Origin: Bordetella parapertussis
GTDB taxonomy: Bacteria > Pseudomonadota > Gammaproteobacteria > Burkholderiales > Burkholderiaceae_B
Assembly: GCA_945903445.1 (NCBI GenBank)
Contig: CAMDNZ010000011.1
Location: 14,545 to 78,544 of the forward strand
Length of the DNA: 64,000 bases
Direction: 5' to 3'
In this document: positions 43,699-53,080 of the stretch, one piece after another
Numbering within the stretch: position 1 is the first letter of the stretch
How the letters are laid out: every line of letters starts with the position of its first letter
Position numbers and translations under genes: made by a program
Notes under the pieces: model-generated
Told to the model about the DNA's origin: nothing
What the model saw: only the letters and a program-made list of their open reading frames with translations
Database searches by the model: none

Positions 43699-44926
43699 GG
43701 CGCACGGCCATGGAGCCGTTGGTGCCACCGAAGCCGAACGAATTCGACAAGGCGACATCGATCTTCATCTGGCGTGCGGTGTTGGCGCAGTAGTCGAGAT
43801 CGCAGCCCGGGTCTTGATTGAAGATGTTGATGGTCGGCGGCGACACCTGGTGATGCACGGCCAGGGTCGTGAAGACGGCTTCGATGCCGCCCGCTGCGCC
43901 CAGCAAGTGACCGGTCATCGATTTGGTCGAGTTCACCACCAGCTTTTTGGCGTGGTCACCGAAGGCCAGTTTGAGCGCGTCGGTTTCGTTCTGGTCGCCC
44001 AGAGGCGTCGAGGTGCCGTGCGCATTGACATAGGCGATCTCGTCGGCATTGATGCCACCATTACGCAGCGCACCGATCACGCCACGGCGGGGACCGTCCT
44101 TGTCCGGTGCAGTGATGTGGTGAGCGTCCGAACTCATGCCATAACCCGCCAACTCGCCATAAATACGCGCGCCACGTGCCTTGGCGTGTTCGTACTCTTC
44201 GAGCACCAGCACCCCGGCACCTTCGCCCAGAACGAAACCGTCACGATCGACGTCCCAGGGACGCGACGCCGTGGTGGGATCGTCGTTGCGGGTGCTCAAT
44301 GCGCGCATGGCGGCAAAACCGCCTATACCCAAGGGCGACACGGTGGCTTCGGCGCCACCTGCCAGCATGATGTCGGCGTCGCCGTATTCGATCAGACGGC
44401 CTGCATCGCCAATGCAATGCAGGCCGGTCGTGCAGGCCGAGACCACGGCATAGCTGGGGCCTTTCATGCCGTATTTGATCGACAACTGACCCGAAATCAG
44501 GTTGATTAGAGAACCGGGCACGAAGAACGGCGAAATACGCCGGGCACCGCGCTCTAGATAATCTTTTTGGGTTTCTTCGATACGCGGTAAGCCGCCAATA
44601 CCGGACCCTACCAGCACGCCGATGCGCTCGGCGTTGGCGTCGGTGACTTCCAGGCCGCTATCGGCCCAGGCTTGAATGCCTGCGGCGACGCCGTAGTGGA
44701 TGAAAGTGTCCATCTGACGGGCTTCTTTGACCGGCAGGTACTGCGCGATGTCGAAACCCTTAACTTCACCGGCGATGGTCGTCGTAAGGCCTGCGGCTTC
44801 AGCATCGAAACGGGTGATGCGAGCAATGCCGGAACGGCCATTCACGATGTTGTCCCAAGCCGTGTGCAAGTCGTTGCCCACGGGCGAGACGATGCCCATA
44901 CCGGTGATGACGACACGTCGTTTCAC
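43691..44926 (-). CDS. fabF: 3-oxoacyl-ACP synthase II
   Basis: Condensing enzyme of fatty acid elongation. 411 residues from a GTG start; GAGGAG is 7 bases before it, much better than the ATG 24 bases upstream. It starts KRRVVITGMGIVSPVGN. The active-site Cys165 lies in VVSACTTGLHCIGDA, with His in NAHGTSTPLGD and TGHLLGAAGG. It lies downstream of acpP with a strong hairpin in the spacer. Confidence 0.96.
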   Translation of the reverse strand: MKRRVVITGMGIVSPVGNDLHTAWDNIVNGRSGIARITRFDAEAAGLTTTIAGEVKGFDIAQYLPVKEARQMDTFIHYGVAAGIQAWADSGLEVTDANAERIGVLVGSGIGGLPRIEETQKDYLERGARRISPFFVPGSLINLISGQLSIKYGMKGPSYAVVSACTTGLHCIGDAGRLIEYGDADIMLAGGAEATVSPLGIGGFAAMRALSTRNDDPTTASRPWDVDRDGFVLGEGAGVLVLEEYEHAKARGARIYGELAGYGMSSDAHHITAPDKDGPRRGVIGALRNGGINADEIAYVNAHGTSTPLGDQNETDALKLAFGDHAKKLVVNSTKSMTGHLLGAAGGIEAVFTTLAVHHQVSPPTINIFNQDPGCDLDYCANTARQMKIDVALSNSFGFGGTNGSMAVRRV

Positions 44927-45071
44927 GAAAAAACTCCTCAAGACTGACAAAAACTAAGGGCGGCAGCAGCATCGTCGCATGCAACGACGCACAGCCCACC
45001 CGTTAAAACGGCATGCTCGACGCGTCGATAGATATGACGATGCTGGCTGACCGCCCCGTATCGGGAGACGT

Positions 45072-45106
45072 GCCCGGCGAAGTGCTGAAAAAGCACCATG
45101 CCGGGC
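45072..45106 (-). terminator. Two-tier hairpin in the acpP-fabF spacer
   Basis: Outer arms GCCCGGC/GCCGGGC enclose an inner GTGCT/AGCAC stem with a GAAAA-type loop. There is no T-run, so it is more likely an mRNA stabiliser or processing or attenuation element that lets acpP be expressed far above fabF. Confidence 0.55.
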
Positions 45107-45124
45107 GAGCCCGCCAGGCGCGGA

Positions 45125-45364
45125 TTAGTGCTTTTCGTGCGCCTTGCAGAATTCGACGGCCAAGCCGATGGTCGTGATTTTCTCGGCTTCTTCGTCGGGA
45201 ATTTCCGTCGAGAACTCGTCTTCCAGTGCCATCACCAGTTCGACCATATCGAGCGAATCAGCGCCCAGATCTTCGACAAACGATTTCTCGTTGGTCAGTT
45301 CGGCTTCAGCAACGCCCAGTTGTTCAGCGACGATCTTTTTGACGCGCGCTTCGATGTTATCCAT
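45125..45364 (-). CDS. acpP: Acyl carrier protein
   Basis: A 79-residue acidic protein carrying acyl chains on 4'-phosphopantetheine at Ser37 in GADSLDMVELVMALE. MDNIEARVKKIVAEQLGV is the standard N-terminus. Flanked by fabG upstream (187-base gap) and fabF downstream. Confidence 0.98.
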   Translation of the reverse strand: MDNIEARVKKIVAEQLGVAEAELTNEKSFVEDLGADSLDMVELVMALEDEFSTEIPDEEAEKITTIGLAVEFCKAHEKH

Positions 45365-45551
45365 GCAGATCTCCAGTGGGAAAAATCCCGCGAATTATAG
45401 CCAAGCACGAGCGAATGGATAGGCTCGGTGCAAGCTTTCCTAAGACAATGCCTAAATTGGCGGCTGTCAGTGTACAAAGCCAGCCATTTTAAGCAGAAAA
45501 GCAGCATGCGACCACGGTCGGCAAACCCGACTTGTCGCCGCGATGCCGCAA

Positions 45552-46304
45552 CTACTGCATATACATACCGCCGTTGACGTGAATCGTCGTGCCGGTAATG
45601 TAACCCGCCTGAGGTCCGGCGAGAAATGCGACGGCGTGCGCCACATCGCTGGGTTCGCCCAAACGGCCCAGGGGAATGTTCTGCAACAGGGCGGCCGTTT
45701 GCGACTCGCCTAGCGCGCGCGTCATGTCGGTATCGATAAAACCCGGTGCGACGCAGTTGACCGTAATGTTACGGCTCCCCAGTTCGCGCGCCAGTGCGCG
45801 AGCCATCCCAGCGACGCCAGCTTTGGCGGCCGCATAGTTGGCTTGCCCAGGGTTACCGCTGGCACCCACCACCGAGGTGACATTGATGATACGGCCCCAG
45901 CGGGCCTTCATCATGCTGCGCAGTACGCCACGCGACAGACGGAACACCGACGCCAGGTTAGTGTCGATCACCGCCGACCAGTCGTCATCCTTCATCCGCA
46001 TGGCCAAGCCATCGCGGGTGATACCGGCGTTATTCACCAGAATATGCGGACCACCGCCTTCTTTGGCCAACTGATCCAGCAATGCGTCGATGGCAGCGGC
46101 GTCGTTGACGTCCAGCACCACGCCGCGCCCACCGAAAGGGGCAAGCGAGGCGGAAATCGTTTGCGCGCCGTTCTCGGACGTTGCGGTGCCGACGACCTGG
46201 GCGCCCAGTTTGGCCAGTTCCAGGGCGACGGCTTGGCCAATGCCACGCGTAGCGCCCGTCACCAAGGCGATCTTGCCCTGCAAGACAGCGGTGTGCTCAG
46301 TCAT
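45552..46304 (-). CDS. fabG: 3-oxoacyl-ACP reductase
   Basis: NADPH-dependent short-chain dehydrogenase of fatty acid synthesis. 250 residues with VTGATRGIGQAV (nucleotide site), NNAGITRDGLAMRMKDDDW, the catalytic Ser-Tyr-Lys in VTSVVGASGNPGQANYAAAK and IDTDMTRAL. Its start is 7 bases after fabD ends. A second SDR of the reductase type, phaB, lies at 12330. Confidence 0.96.
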   Translation of the reverse strand: MTEHTAVLQGKIALVTGATRGIGQAVALELAKLGAQVVGTATSENGAQTISASLAPFGGRGVVLDVNDAAAIDALLDQLAKEGGGPHILVNNAGITRDGLAMRMKDDDWSAVIDTNLASVFRLSRGVLRSMMKARWGRIINVTSVVGASGNPGQANYAAAKAGVAGMARALARELGSRNITVNCVAPGFIDTDMTRALGESQTAALLQNIPLGRLGEPSDVAHAVAFLAGPQAGYITGTTIHVNGGMYMQ

Positions 46305-46311
46305 GTTTTCT

Positions 46312-47247
46312 TTACTCCGATAATGCAGTCAGTGCCGCGTCCAGGGATGCGGGATCGGTGATCGCCAGGCCGGTCAGAGTCGGGTCGATGCGCTTGATCA
46401 AGCCGGCCAAAACTTTACCAGGGCCACATTCGACGACATGTGTCACGCCTTGCGCTTTCATTGCGGCCAGGGTTTCGACCCACCGCACGGGATGCCACGC
46501 CTGACGCACCAGAGCGTCGCGCACGTCGTGCGGATCGATCGGCATGGCCACGTCGACGTTGTTGATCAGCGGCATCTGCGGCGACTGGACATCGACCTCG
46601 GCCAATGCCCGAGCCAATACTTCAGCAGCAGGCGACAGCAGGCTCGAATGGAACGGCGCAGACACTGGCAATACGACGGCACGCTTGGCACCGGCGGCTT
46701 TGGCTGCCTCGCAGGCGCGTTCGACCGCAGCCTTGTGACCGGCGATCACGACCTGCATCGGCGCGTTGAAATTGACGGCCTCGACGACCTCGCCCTGTGC
46801 CGCTTGCTGGCATACAGCGACGACCGCGGCGTCGTCCAAGCCCAGGATCGCAGCCATGCCGCCCGTGCCCACCGGTACCGCAGCCTGCATTGCATCGGCG
46901 CGAATACGCACCAAACGGACGGCATCTTCCAAGGCCAGGGCGCCGGCGGCCGTCAGGGCTGCATACTCGCCCAGGCTGTGACCGGCCACGATGCCGGGAC
47001 GTGCTCCACCGGCAGCTATCCAGGCGTTATAGAGCGCCACGCCAGCCGTCAACATAGCGGGTTGGGTATTGGTGGTCAGATTCAAAGCATCGGCCGGGCC
47101 TTGCGCGATCAGAGCGGCGAGATCCTGCCCCAGGGCGGCACTGGCACGAGCGACCGTATCGGTCACGACGGCGTCGTCAGACCAACTGTCCAACATGCCG
47201 ACCGATTGCGAGCCTTGGCCGGGAAACACGAATGCGATTTTTTTCAT
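46312..47247 (-). CDS. fabD: Malonyl-CoA:ACP transacylase
   Basis: Loads malonate onto ACP. 311 residues: MKKIAFVFPGQGSQSVGML, catalytic Ser91 in VAGHSLGEYAALTAAG, His in VSAPFHSSLLSPA and EVGPG-like VECGPGKVLAGL. A GTG 12 bases upstream is an alternative start; neither has a strong ribosome site. It follows fabH after an 86-base gap. Confidence 0.96.
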   Translation of the reverse strand: MKKIAFVFPGQGSQSVGMLDSWSDDAVVTDTVARASAALGQDLAALIAQGPADALNLTTNTQPAMLTAGVALYNAWIAAGGARPGIVAGHSLGEYAALTAAGALALEDAVRLVRIRADAMQAAVPVGTGGMAAILGLDDAAVVAVCQQAAQGEVVEAVNFNAPMQVVIAGHKAAVERACEAAKAAGAKRAVVLPVSAPFHSSLLSPAAEVLARALAEVDVQSPQMPLINNVDVAMPIDPHDVRDALVRQAWHPVRWVETLAAMKAQGVTHVVECGPGKVLAGLIKRIDPTLTGLAITDPASLDAALTALSE

Positions 47248-47333
47248 GGTGATTTTCACTCTATTTATAGGTCACGAATGCTGCATCGCACCAAGCCTGC
47301 CACGTAGGCGCGCTGAGCGCGAGAGTCCTGAAT

Positions 47334-48308
47334 TTACATCCGAGCCAGCACCGAACCCCAGGTGAAACCGCCGCCGACGCCTTGCAGGAGAACCAATTGG
47401 CCGGGCTTGACGCGACCATCGCGCCGGGCGGCATCGAGTGCCAAAGGCACGCTGGCTGCCGAGGTGTTGGCGTGACTATCTACAGTGACCACCACTTTTT
47501 CGATCGGCGCCTCGAGCTTGCGTGCGAGGAAATTCAGGATGCGTACATTGGCCTGGTGCGGCACCAGCCAATCGACGTCGGCGACGCTCACACCAGCTTG
47601 GGCGCACACGTCACGCGCCGACTTGTCCAGCACGGTGACGGCCTGTTTAAAAACGGCCTGCCCTTCCATGCGCAAAAAGGGGTCGCCCGTGATCTCGCCG
47701 TAGGCGATGTTTCCGGCGGCGCACAAAATACCGGTGAGCGATCCGTCGGCATGCAGGTCGGCCGCCAGAATGCCGGGGGTGTCCGATGCTTTCAACACCA
47801 CGGCACCCGCCCCGTCACCGAACAACACGCAGGTGCTGCGGTCGTTCCAGTCGAGAATACGCGAGAAGACCTCGGCACCGATGACCAGCGCGCAACGCGC
47901 GCGTTGGGCACGCACGAAGCAGTCGGCAGTGGCGAGGGCATAGACGAAGCCGCTGCACACCGCCTGCACGTCGAATGCGGCGGCACCGCGCGCACCTAAC
48001 TCGGCCTGCACCAGACAGGCCGTGCTGGGGAATACGAAATCGGGGGTCGAGGTGGCCACCACGATCAGATCGACATCGGCGGCTGTCACGCCCGCGTCGG
48101 CCAACGCGCGTCGAGCCGCTTCGGCCGCCAGCACACTGGTGGTGACACCGGGATCGGCGAGATGGCGTTGGCGAATGCCGGTACGCTCGACAATCCATTC
48201 GTCAGACGTCTCGATGCCCCGCTCGGCCAATTCGGCGGCCAAGGCATCGTTGGAGACGACGCGCGGAGGCAGAAAGCTGCCTGAACCTGCGATTACTGAA
48301 TACATCAT
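47334..48308 (-). CDS. fabH: 3-oxoacyl-ACP synthase III
   Basis: Initiates fatty acid synthesis by condensing acetyl-CoA with malonyl-ACP. 324 residues; the triad is Cys118 (VQAVCSGFVYAL), His in VPHQANVRIL and Asn in DSHANTSAAS. Two consecutive ATGs exist and the first overlaps the plsX stop as ATGA. plsX-fabH-fabD-fabG-acpP-fabF is the conserved order. Confidence 0.96.
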   Translation of the reverse strand: MMYSVIAGSGSFLPPRVVSNDALAAELAERGIETSDEWIVERTGIRQRHLADPGVTTSVLAAEAARRALADAGVTAADVDLIVVATSTPDFVFPSTACLVQAELGARGAAAFDVQAVCSGFVYALATADCFVRAQRARCALVIGAEVFSRILDWNDRSTCVLFGDGAGAVVLKASDTPGILAADLHADGSLTGILCAAGNIAYGEITGDPFLRMEGQAVFKQAVTVLDKSARDVCAQAGVSVADVDWLVPHQANVRILNFLARKLEAPIEKVVVTVDSHANTSAASVPLALDAARRDGRVKPGQLVLLQGVGGGFTWGSVLARM

Positions 48309-49396
48309 GCCTGAATCCCTTGGGGAGGTGCGGCGCCCGGCGACGGCGGAACCACCGGAGCGGTAGCCTCGACGGGCCTGGCGTGGACAGTCGCGGCGAT
48401 CTGGGCGACAGCCGTCGCCGTGCGTTCGAGCAAGTTGCTGGCGACTGCCTCGCGGGCGCGCTCCAACGCGAAGCCGAACGCGTAGGCATCGGCCGAACCA
48501 TGGCTTTTGATGACCACACCGCGCAGACCCAACAGGGCTGCACCGTTGTATCGGCGGTTATCGACGCGCTGGCGCAATCGGTTCAACACGGGCTTGGCCA
48601 CCAAAGCGGCCAACAGGCTGACGAAGCTGCGCTTGAATTCTTCGCGGATAATGTTGCCCAACATCTTGGCCAGACCTTCGACCGATTTGAGCACGACGTT
48701 GCCGACGAAGCCATCGCACACGACGACATCGACCGTGCCTTTGAAGATGTCATTGCCCTCGACGTTACCGTAGAAGTTCAAGGTGCTGGCACGCAGCAAC
48801 TCGGCGGCCTCTTTGACGACCTCGTTACCCTTGATGACTTCTTCGCCGATGTTGAGCAGGCCAATCGTGGGCCGCTCGCGGTGATCGACCGCCTGCGACA
48901 GCGCAGCGCCCATAATCGCGAACTGCAACAGATGCTCGGCGGTGCAATCGACGTTGGCCCCCAGATCGAGCACGGTTGTGGCCCGGCCGGTCTGATTGGG
49001 GATGGACGTCGCAATCGCTGGACGGTCGATACCATCCAGCGTTTTCAGTACAAAACGTGAGATTGCCATCCAGGCGCCGGTGTTACCGGCCGAAACACAG
49101 GCGTGCGCGTGCCCGTCCTTGACGGACTGAGCCGCCAGACGCATGGAGGAATCTTTTTTGCGGCGCAGCGCCACCTCGACCGAATCGGCCATGGTGACGA
49201 CTTCGCTGGCATGAACGACGTGCAGTCGGTCGCGCACTGCGCCGCCTCGGGCAGCCAGTGCTTTCTCGATGTCGTCCGACATTCCGACGAGCAAAAGCTC
49301 GACGTCAGGGTACTTGTCGGCGAAATCGATGGCCGCGGGGATCGTCACGGGCAAACCGAAATCGCCGCCCATGCAATCAATCGCGATGCGTATCAC
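48305..49396 (-). CDS. plsX: Phosphate acyltransferase PlsX
   Basis: Makes acyl-phosphate from acyl-ACP for phospholipid synthesis. 363 residues from GTG (IRIAIDCMGGDFGLP), with ACVSAGNTGAWMA, VDVVVCDGFVGNVVLKSVEG and YNGAALLGLRGVVIKSHGS. A TTG two codons earlier also opens the frame. The C-terminal 30 residues are Ala/Pro/Val-rich and variable. It follows rpmF. Confidence 0.95.
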   Translation of the reverse strand: MIRIAIDCMGGDFGLPVTIPAAIDFADKYPDVELLLVGMSDDIEKALAARGGAVRDRLHVVHASEVVTMADSVEVALRRKKDSSMRLAAQSVKDGHAHACVSAGNTGAWMAISRFVLKTLDGIDRPAIATSIPNQTGRATTVLDLGANVDCTAEHLLQFAIMGAALSQAVDHRERPTIGLLNIGEEVIKGNEVVKEAAELLRASTLNFYGNVEGNDIFKGTVDVVVCDGFVGNVVLKSVEGLAKMLGNIIREEFKRSFVSLLAALVAKPVLNRLRQRVDNRRYNGAALLGLRGVVIKSHGSADAYAFGFALERAREAVASNLLERTATAVAQIAATVHARPVEATAPVVPPSPGAAPPQGIQA

Positions 49397-49481
49397 AGGC
49401 AAGCCACAGCGTTACTGGGCCGCTCGCGCAGCCCGGGAAAACGTTCCACGACGCGTCTACGCCGACAGACCGACAACCGAC

Positions 49482-49664
49482 TTATTCGTCAGCCTTGGTC
49501 TTCAGCACTTTACGGCCGCGATACACGCCGTTGGGGCTGATGTGGTGACGCAGGTGCGTCTCGCCCGTGGTGGGCTCGACGGCAGTGGGGGGTGTCACCA
49601 GGAAATCGTGCGAGCGGTGCATACCGCGTTTCGAGGGGGACTTCTTGTTTTGTTGAACGGCCAT
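49482..49664 (-). CDS. rpmF: 50S ribosomal protein L32
   Basis: A 60-residue basic protein, AVQQNKKSPSKRGMHRSHD, then GETHLRHHISPNGVYRGRKVL. This is the cysteine-free form of L32. The longer frame into which it is embedded begins in the YceD-like gene and is not used. Its place between yceD and plsX is conserved in most proteobacteria. Confidence 0.97.
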   Translation of the reverse strand: MAVQQNKKSPSKRGMHRSHDFLVTPPTAVEPTTGETHLRHHISPNGVYRGRKVLKTKADE

Positions 49665-49719
49665 GATGACTCCTAAGAACGGGCGGCATTGTACGCCAAT
49701 GGCGCCCACAATAAGTGGG

Positions 49720-50271
49720 TTAGTCTTTTTTAAGCCGGGCCAGCACCGCGAAAGGCGATGGTTTGGCCGGCACATCCTCGGCCGACTCGTCCTGCTGCAT
49801 GGGTGCGCGCAGCGACGAGGCGTCCGGACAATGTTCGTGTCGGGGAACGTAAGGCACACACAGCACCAACTCGTCCTCCACTTGCTCCAGCAGATCGAAA
49901 CGCTGGCTACCGAGCACCTTTTCCGGGGCGTCCGGGTCAATCTCTTCGTCTTCGGCGAAATCCTCGCTATCTAGCTCGGATTCTTTCTCGACCAACTGCA
50001 ATGTCACTTCGGATTCGACCGGATGCACCAGCGGGCTCATGCAGCGCTGACAAATCAAGGTCACTTGGGCGCGCACCTGCAAACGCAAAAACGCACGACC
50101 CAGAATATCGGTTTCGCCTTGCACCGACCAATGCGCCAAACCGGCTTCGCCGATCGCTTGCTCGGGCAGACCTTCCACCAGCCTTGATAACCGGACCAAT
50201 GGCACGCTGCCTGCGCGTTGTTCGCGCTCGCGCGCCAACGCAAATGCGTCGATGACAGGACGAACAGACAT
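49720..50271 (-). CDS. YceD/DUF177-family protein
   Basis: A 183-residue protein linked genetically to 23S rRNA maturation in other species. VTLICQRCMSPLVHPVE carries a Cys-x-x-Cys pair, followed by an acidic stretch (DSEDFAEDEEIDP) and a second pair of cysteines in LVLCVPYVPRHEHC, suggesting a metal site. ATG at 50271 chosen over one 24 bases upstream. It is upstream of rpmF and divergent from maf. Confidence 0.9.
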   Translation of the reverse strand: MSVRPVIDAFALAREREQRAGSVPLVRLSRLVEGLPEQAIGEAGLAHWSVQGETDILGRAFLRLQVRAQVTLICQRCMSPLVHPVESEVTLQLVEKESELDSEDFAEDEEIDPDAPEKVLGSQRFDLLEQVEDELVLCVPYVPRHEHCPDASSLRAPMQQDESAEDVPAKPSPFAVLARLKKD

Positions 50272-50415
50272 GAAAATTTCCCTTAAGTCGCGCAACGTCG
50301 CCGACGATGCATCATGATCGCAGACACTCGTTCGCGAACTTCGGAAAGCGTTGCAGATTTAGCATCCGCCGCGCCTCGACCGTGCGCAGCATGCTTGGTG
50401 GCACACTACGCGGCA

Positions 50416-50498
50416 CAGCTTACTCAGTGCAGCTTACTCAGTGCAGCTTACTCAGTGAAGTTTACTCAGTGCAGCCTACTTCGCGAAGCTACGCAATG
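50416..50498. repeat. 14-base tandem repeat array
   Basis: CAGCTTACTCAGTG occurs three times in perfect tandem (50416-50457), followed by AAGTTTACTCAGTG and two degenerate units to 50498. It sits in the 430-base non-coding gap 50272-50701 between the divergent YceD-like and maf genes; nothing else in the gap is recognisable. Copy number could vary between strains. Confidence 0.9.
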
Positions 50499-50701
50499 CA
50501 GCCCACCATTTTCGTTAACCAGCAGCCCTCGCAGAACTTCACACAGTGACAGTATCCAGATCTATCCTGATGACTCACCTGAAGCCTAATCTCGACGACT
50601 TAAATCTAGACGACTCATCGGGCCCGGCCGCAAACTGTCGGGGGCGAAAAACATAAAATGATACTTCGCCAAACCAAACTCCGTCAACGAAAAGCCCACT
50701 C

Positions 50702-51304
50702 ATGCCCGTAGCTCGCCTTATTTTGGCCTCGACCTCGCGATATCGCAAAGAGATGCTCGAACGCCTGCGCCTGCCCTTCGACACGGTATCGCCCGAAGTC
50801 GACGAGACCGCCCATGCTGGCGAAACGCCCGAGGCACTGGCGCTGCGGCTCGCACTCGAAAAAGCCCGCGCGGTCGCCGTGCGCTATCCTGGCCGTGTGG
50901 TGATAGGCGCCGATCAGGTTGCGACCGTCGATGGCTTAAGCCTGGGCAAACCGGGATCTCACGAGCGCGCCGTAGCGCAACTGCAACACCTATCGGGTCG
51001 AGAAGTGGCGTTTCACAGCGCCTTATGCGTCACCGATGGCCGGCGAGACGAAGTAGTCGATGTCGTCACGACCTGCCGGTTTCGCACCCTGTCGGCCCAG
51101 GAAATCGACGTCTATCTGCACGCCGAACGACCTTACGACACCGCAGGCAGCGCCAAGGCCGAAGGACTGGGTATCGCGTTGATGGACAGCATGCACAGCG
51201 ACGATCCGACCGCCATCATCGGCTTGCCGCTCATTGCCTTGGCTCGGATGCTGCGTAGTTTCGACCTGAATCCTTTGTCCGGCGCTGCCATGCTGGCATC
51301 CTGA
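50702..51304 (+). CDS. maf: Maf-like nucleotide pyrophosphatase (YceF type)
   Basis: Hydrolyses non-canonical or modified nucleoside triphosphates. 200 residues with the N-terminal LILASTSRYRKEMLERL, the EVDET acidic site, VIGADQVATVDG and the C-terminal DPTAIIGLPL. YceF-type Maf proteins prefer 7-methyl-GTP. Its location opposite YceD/rpmF/plsX is the classic yceF-yceD arrangement. Confidence 0.92.
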   Translation: MPVARLILASTSRYRKEMLERLRLPFDTVSPEVDETAHAGETPEALALRLALEKARAVAVRYPGRVVIGADQVATVDGLSLGKPGSHERAVAQLQHLSGREVAFHSALCVTDGRRDEVVDVVTTCRFRTLSAQEIDVYLHAERPYDTAGSAKAEGLGIALMDSMHSDDPTAIIGLPLIALARMLRSFDLNPLSGAAMLAS

Positions 51305-51336
51305 GCTGCGCCAAAATCGATAAATCGAGTAACGTA

Positions 51337-52056
51337 ATGACTGTATTTGATCGCAGCCTTCACCTGATTCCGGTCGGCCTGGGCGAGGCCCCTACGACCG
51401 CCTGGCTTCCGGAAGAAGTTCGTGCCCTGGCCGCCCGCCTGGACGTGTATATCGCAGAGAACGCCAAAACCGCGCGAGCATTTCTGAAATTGGTCGAACC
51501 GATCCGCCCGATTCAAGCCATTACGATCCATACGCTATCGCCGCGCACCAAACAAGTTGAAATCAGTGCCTGGCTGAAAACCATCGCCCCGGGCGACGCC
51601 ATGGGCCTGGTATCGGAGGCCGGCTGCCCCGCCGTCGCCGACCCGGGTGCCGCAGTCGTCGAAACGGCACACGCCATGGGGTTGACGGTGCGCCCCCACG
51701 TCGGCCCATCTTCCATTTTGCTGGGACTGATGGCCAGTGGCTTGAGCGGTCAGCAATTCGCGTTTCATGGCTATGCACCCATCGATCCCGGCGATCGCGC
51801 ACGCACGCTCAAAGCCTGGGAAGCACACTCCGCTAAGCACAGCCAAACCCAGATGCTGATTGAAACCCCCTATCGCAACAACGCGATGTTTGCGACCTTG
51901 CTAGCCACACTCAAAGGCAATACCCGGCTGTGCATCGCCCGATCGCTGACGACCCTACAAGAATGGGTCAAGACGCGCACCGTGGCCGAATGGAAACAGC
52001 ACGCCCCGCCCGATCTGGACAAGCAACCCACGTTGTTCCTGTTTCTAGCCCGCTGA
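51337..52056 (+). CDS. Tetrapyrrole-methylase-fold SAM methyltransferase (RsmI-related)
   Basis: A 239-residue protein beginning LHLIPVGLGEAPTTAWLPEEV, with IAENAKTARAFLKLV, GLVSEAGCPAVADPGAAVV and RPHVGPSSILLGLMASGL, the SAM- and substrate-binding motifs of the RsmI/YraL family. It lacks the usual RsmI N-terminus (LYVVATPIGN) and is shorter, so it is probably the RsmI paralogue that accompanies maf in Burkholderiales; the target is unknown. Confidence 0.85.
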   Translation: MTVFDRSLHLIPVGLGEAPTTAWLPEEVRALAARLDVYIAENAKTARAFLKLVEPIRPIQAITIHTLSPRTKQVEISAWLKTIAPGDAMGLVSEAGCPAVADPGAAVVETAHAMGLTVRPHVGPSSILLGLMASGLSGQQFAFHGYAPIDPGDRARTLKAWEAHSAKHSQTQMLIETPYRNNAMFATLLATLKGNTRLCIARSLTTLQEWVKTRTVAEWKQHAPPDLDKQPTLFLFLAR

Positions 52057-52066
52057 GGTGAACCCG

Positions 52067-53080
52067 ATGCGCACGCCCCGCTTGCCGGTCTGCCTGATGT
52101 TCCTCGCGGTGTTGGCGGCCTGCGGGTCGATGAACGAGCACCCTGGGGACCACACCAGCGAGCGTATCGGCACGGGCAGCGACATGAACAGCCGCGACGG
52201 CACCACGAAGCCTCACAGCCCGATCGACGGGCACTTGAACGCCATCGCTCAAAGTAGCCGAGTCAGCTATCTGGTACTTCACTACACCGTTGCCAACCTC
52301 GACCGGTCGTTGGAGTTGCTGACCCGCGCTCGGGTCAGTTCGCACTACCTGGTGACCGACGAAGAGCCCGCGCGCGTTATGCAATTAGTAGACGAGTCGC
52401 GCAGTGCGTGGCATGCCGGACAAAGCAGCTGGTATGCGCGTCCAAGCTTGAATGCGAGCTCAATCGGCATTGAGATCGTCAATCGAGGCGACGCACGCAG
52501 AAGCGTCATGCCGGGCATGAGCACCCACGATTTTCAAGCTTACACACCCACTCAATTGAAGCGGGTTGCCATGTTGATGGCCGATATCGTCGAACGCCAT
52601 AAGCTGAATCCGGAAAACATCGTCGCGCACGGCGACATCGCACCGCAGCGCAAACACGATCCGGGCCCTCTATTTCCTTGGCGAGCCTTGGCAGCACAGG
52701 GCTTGGGCCGTTGGTTCGACGAGCCGAAAGCGGCGCACACCGCCCTGAACCTCGAACGTATCGGCCTTCCGCCTGCGGCCTGGTTTCAAGCCGAACTCGC
52801 TCGCGTAGGCTATGAGGTGCCTCGCCATGGCCGCTGGGACACGTCAACCCGCCGAGTACTGAGCGTCTTTCAGATGCGCTACCGACCCGAGCGCTACGAC
52901 AGCGCACCGGATGCCGCCACAGCGGGCATACTGACGGCACTTCCCACCCGAGGAACCGCCCAAGGACAGCCGCAGTCGACTCCATCATCGTCTGCCAAAA
53001 GCATACAGGCCCTGGTCAGAGTGATGCAGCGCTTGGCGCCTCGCTACGACTTATCCAACGGCGCCCTGCGCGAACCGTGA
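52067..53080 (+). CDS. N-acetylmuramoyl-L-alanine amidase, lipoprotein (AmiD-like)
   Basis: A 337-residue precursor with lipobox LAAC (Cys19), an Amidase_2 domain with zinc ligands His72 (YLVLHYTVA), His188 (NIVAHGDIAP) and Asp198 (RKHDPGPLFPW), and a C-terminal peptidoglycan-binding helical domain (DTSTRRVLSVFQMRYRP). Resembles AmiD, an outer-membrane anhydro-muropeptide amidase, more than cytoplasmic AmpD. ATG at 52067 has AGGTG 7 bases ahead; a GTG at 52058 is the alternative. The last 37 bases overlap msrQ, convergent. Confidence 0.9.
   Translation: MRTPRLPVCLMFLAVLAACGSMNEHPGDHTSERIGTGSDMNSRDGTTKPHSPIDGHLNAIAQSSRVSYLVLHYTVANLDRSLELLTRARVSSHYLVTDEEPARVMQLVDESRSAWHAGQSSWYARPSLNASSIGIEIVNRGDARRSVMPGMSTHDFQAYTPTQLKRVAMLMADIVERHKLNPENIVAHGDIAPQRKHDPGPLFPWRALAAQGLGRWFDEPKAAHTALNLERIGLPPAAWFQAELARVGYEVPRHGRWDTSTRRVLSVFQMRYRPERYDSAPDAATAGILTALPTRGTAQGQPQSTPSSSAKSIQALVRVMQRLAPRYDLSNGALREP

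Noticed and set aside
50416..50498. Possible CRISPR array
   Set aside because: Units are directly adjacent with no spacers, and no cas genes are present.
50314..50589. Repeat-encoded protein (TQCSLL units)
   Set aside because: Produced only by the 14-base tandem repeat being read in frame; no ribosome site and no homologue known to me.
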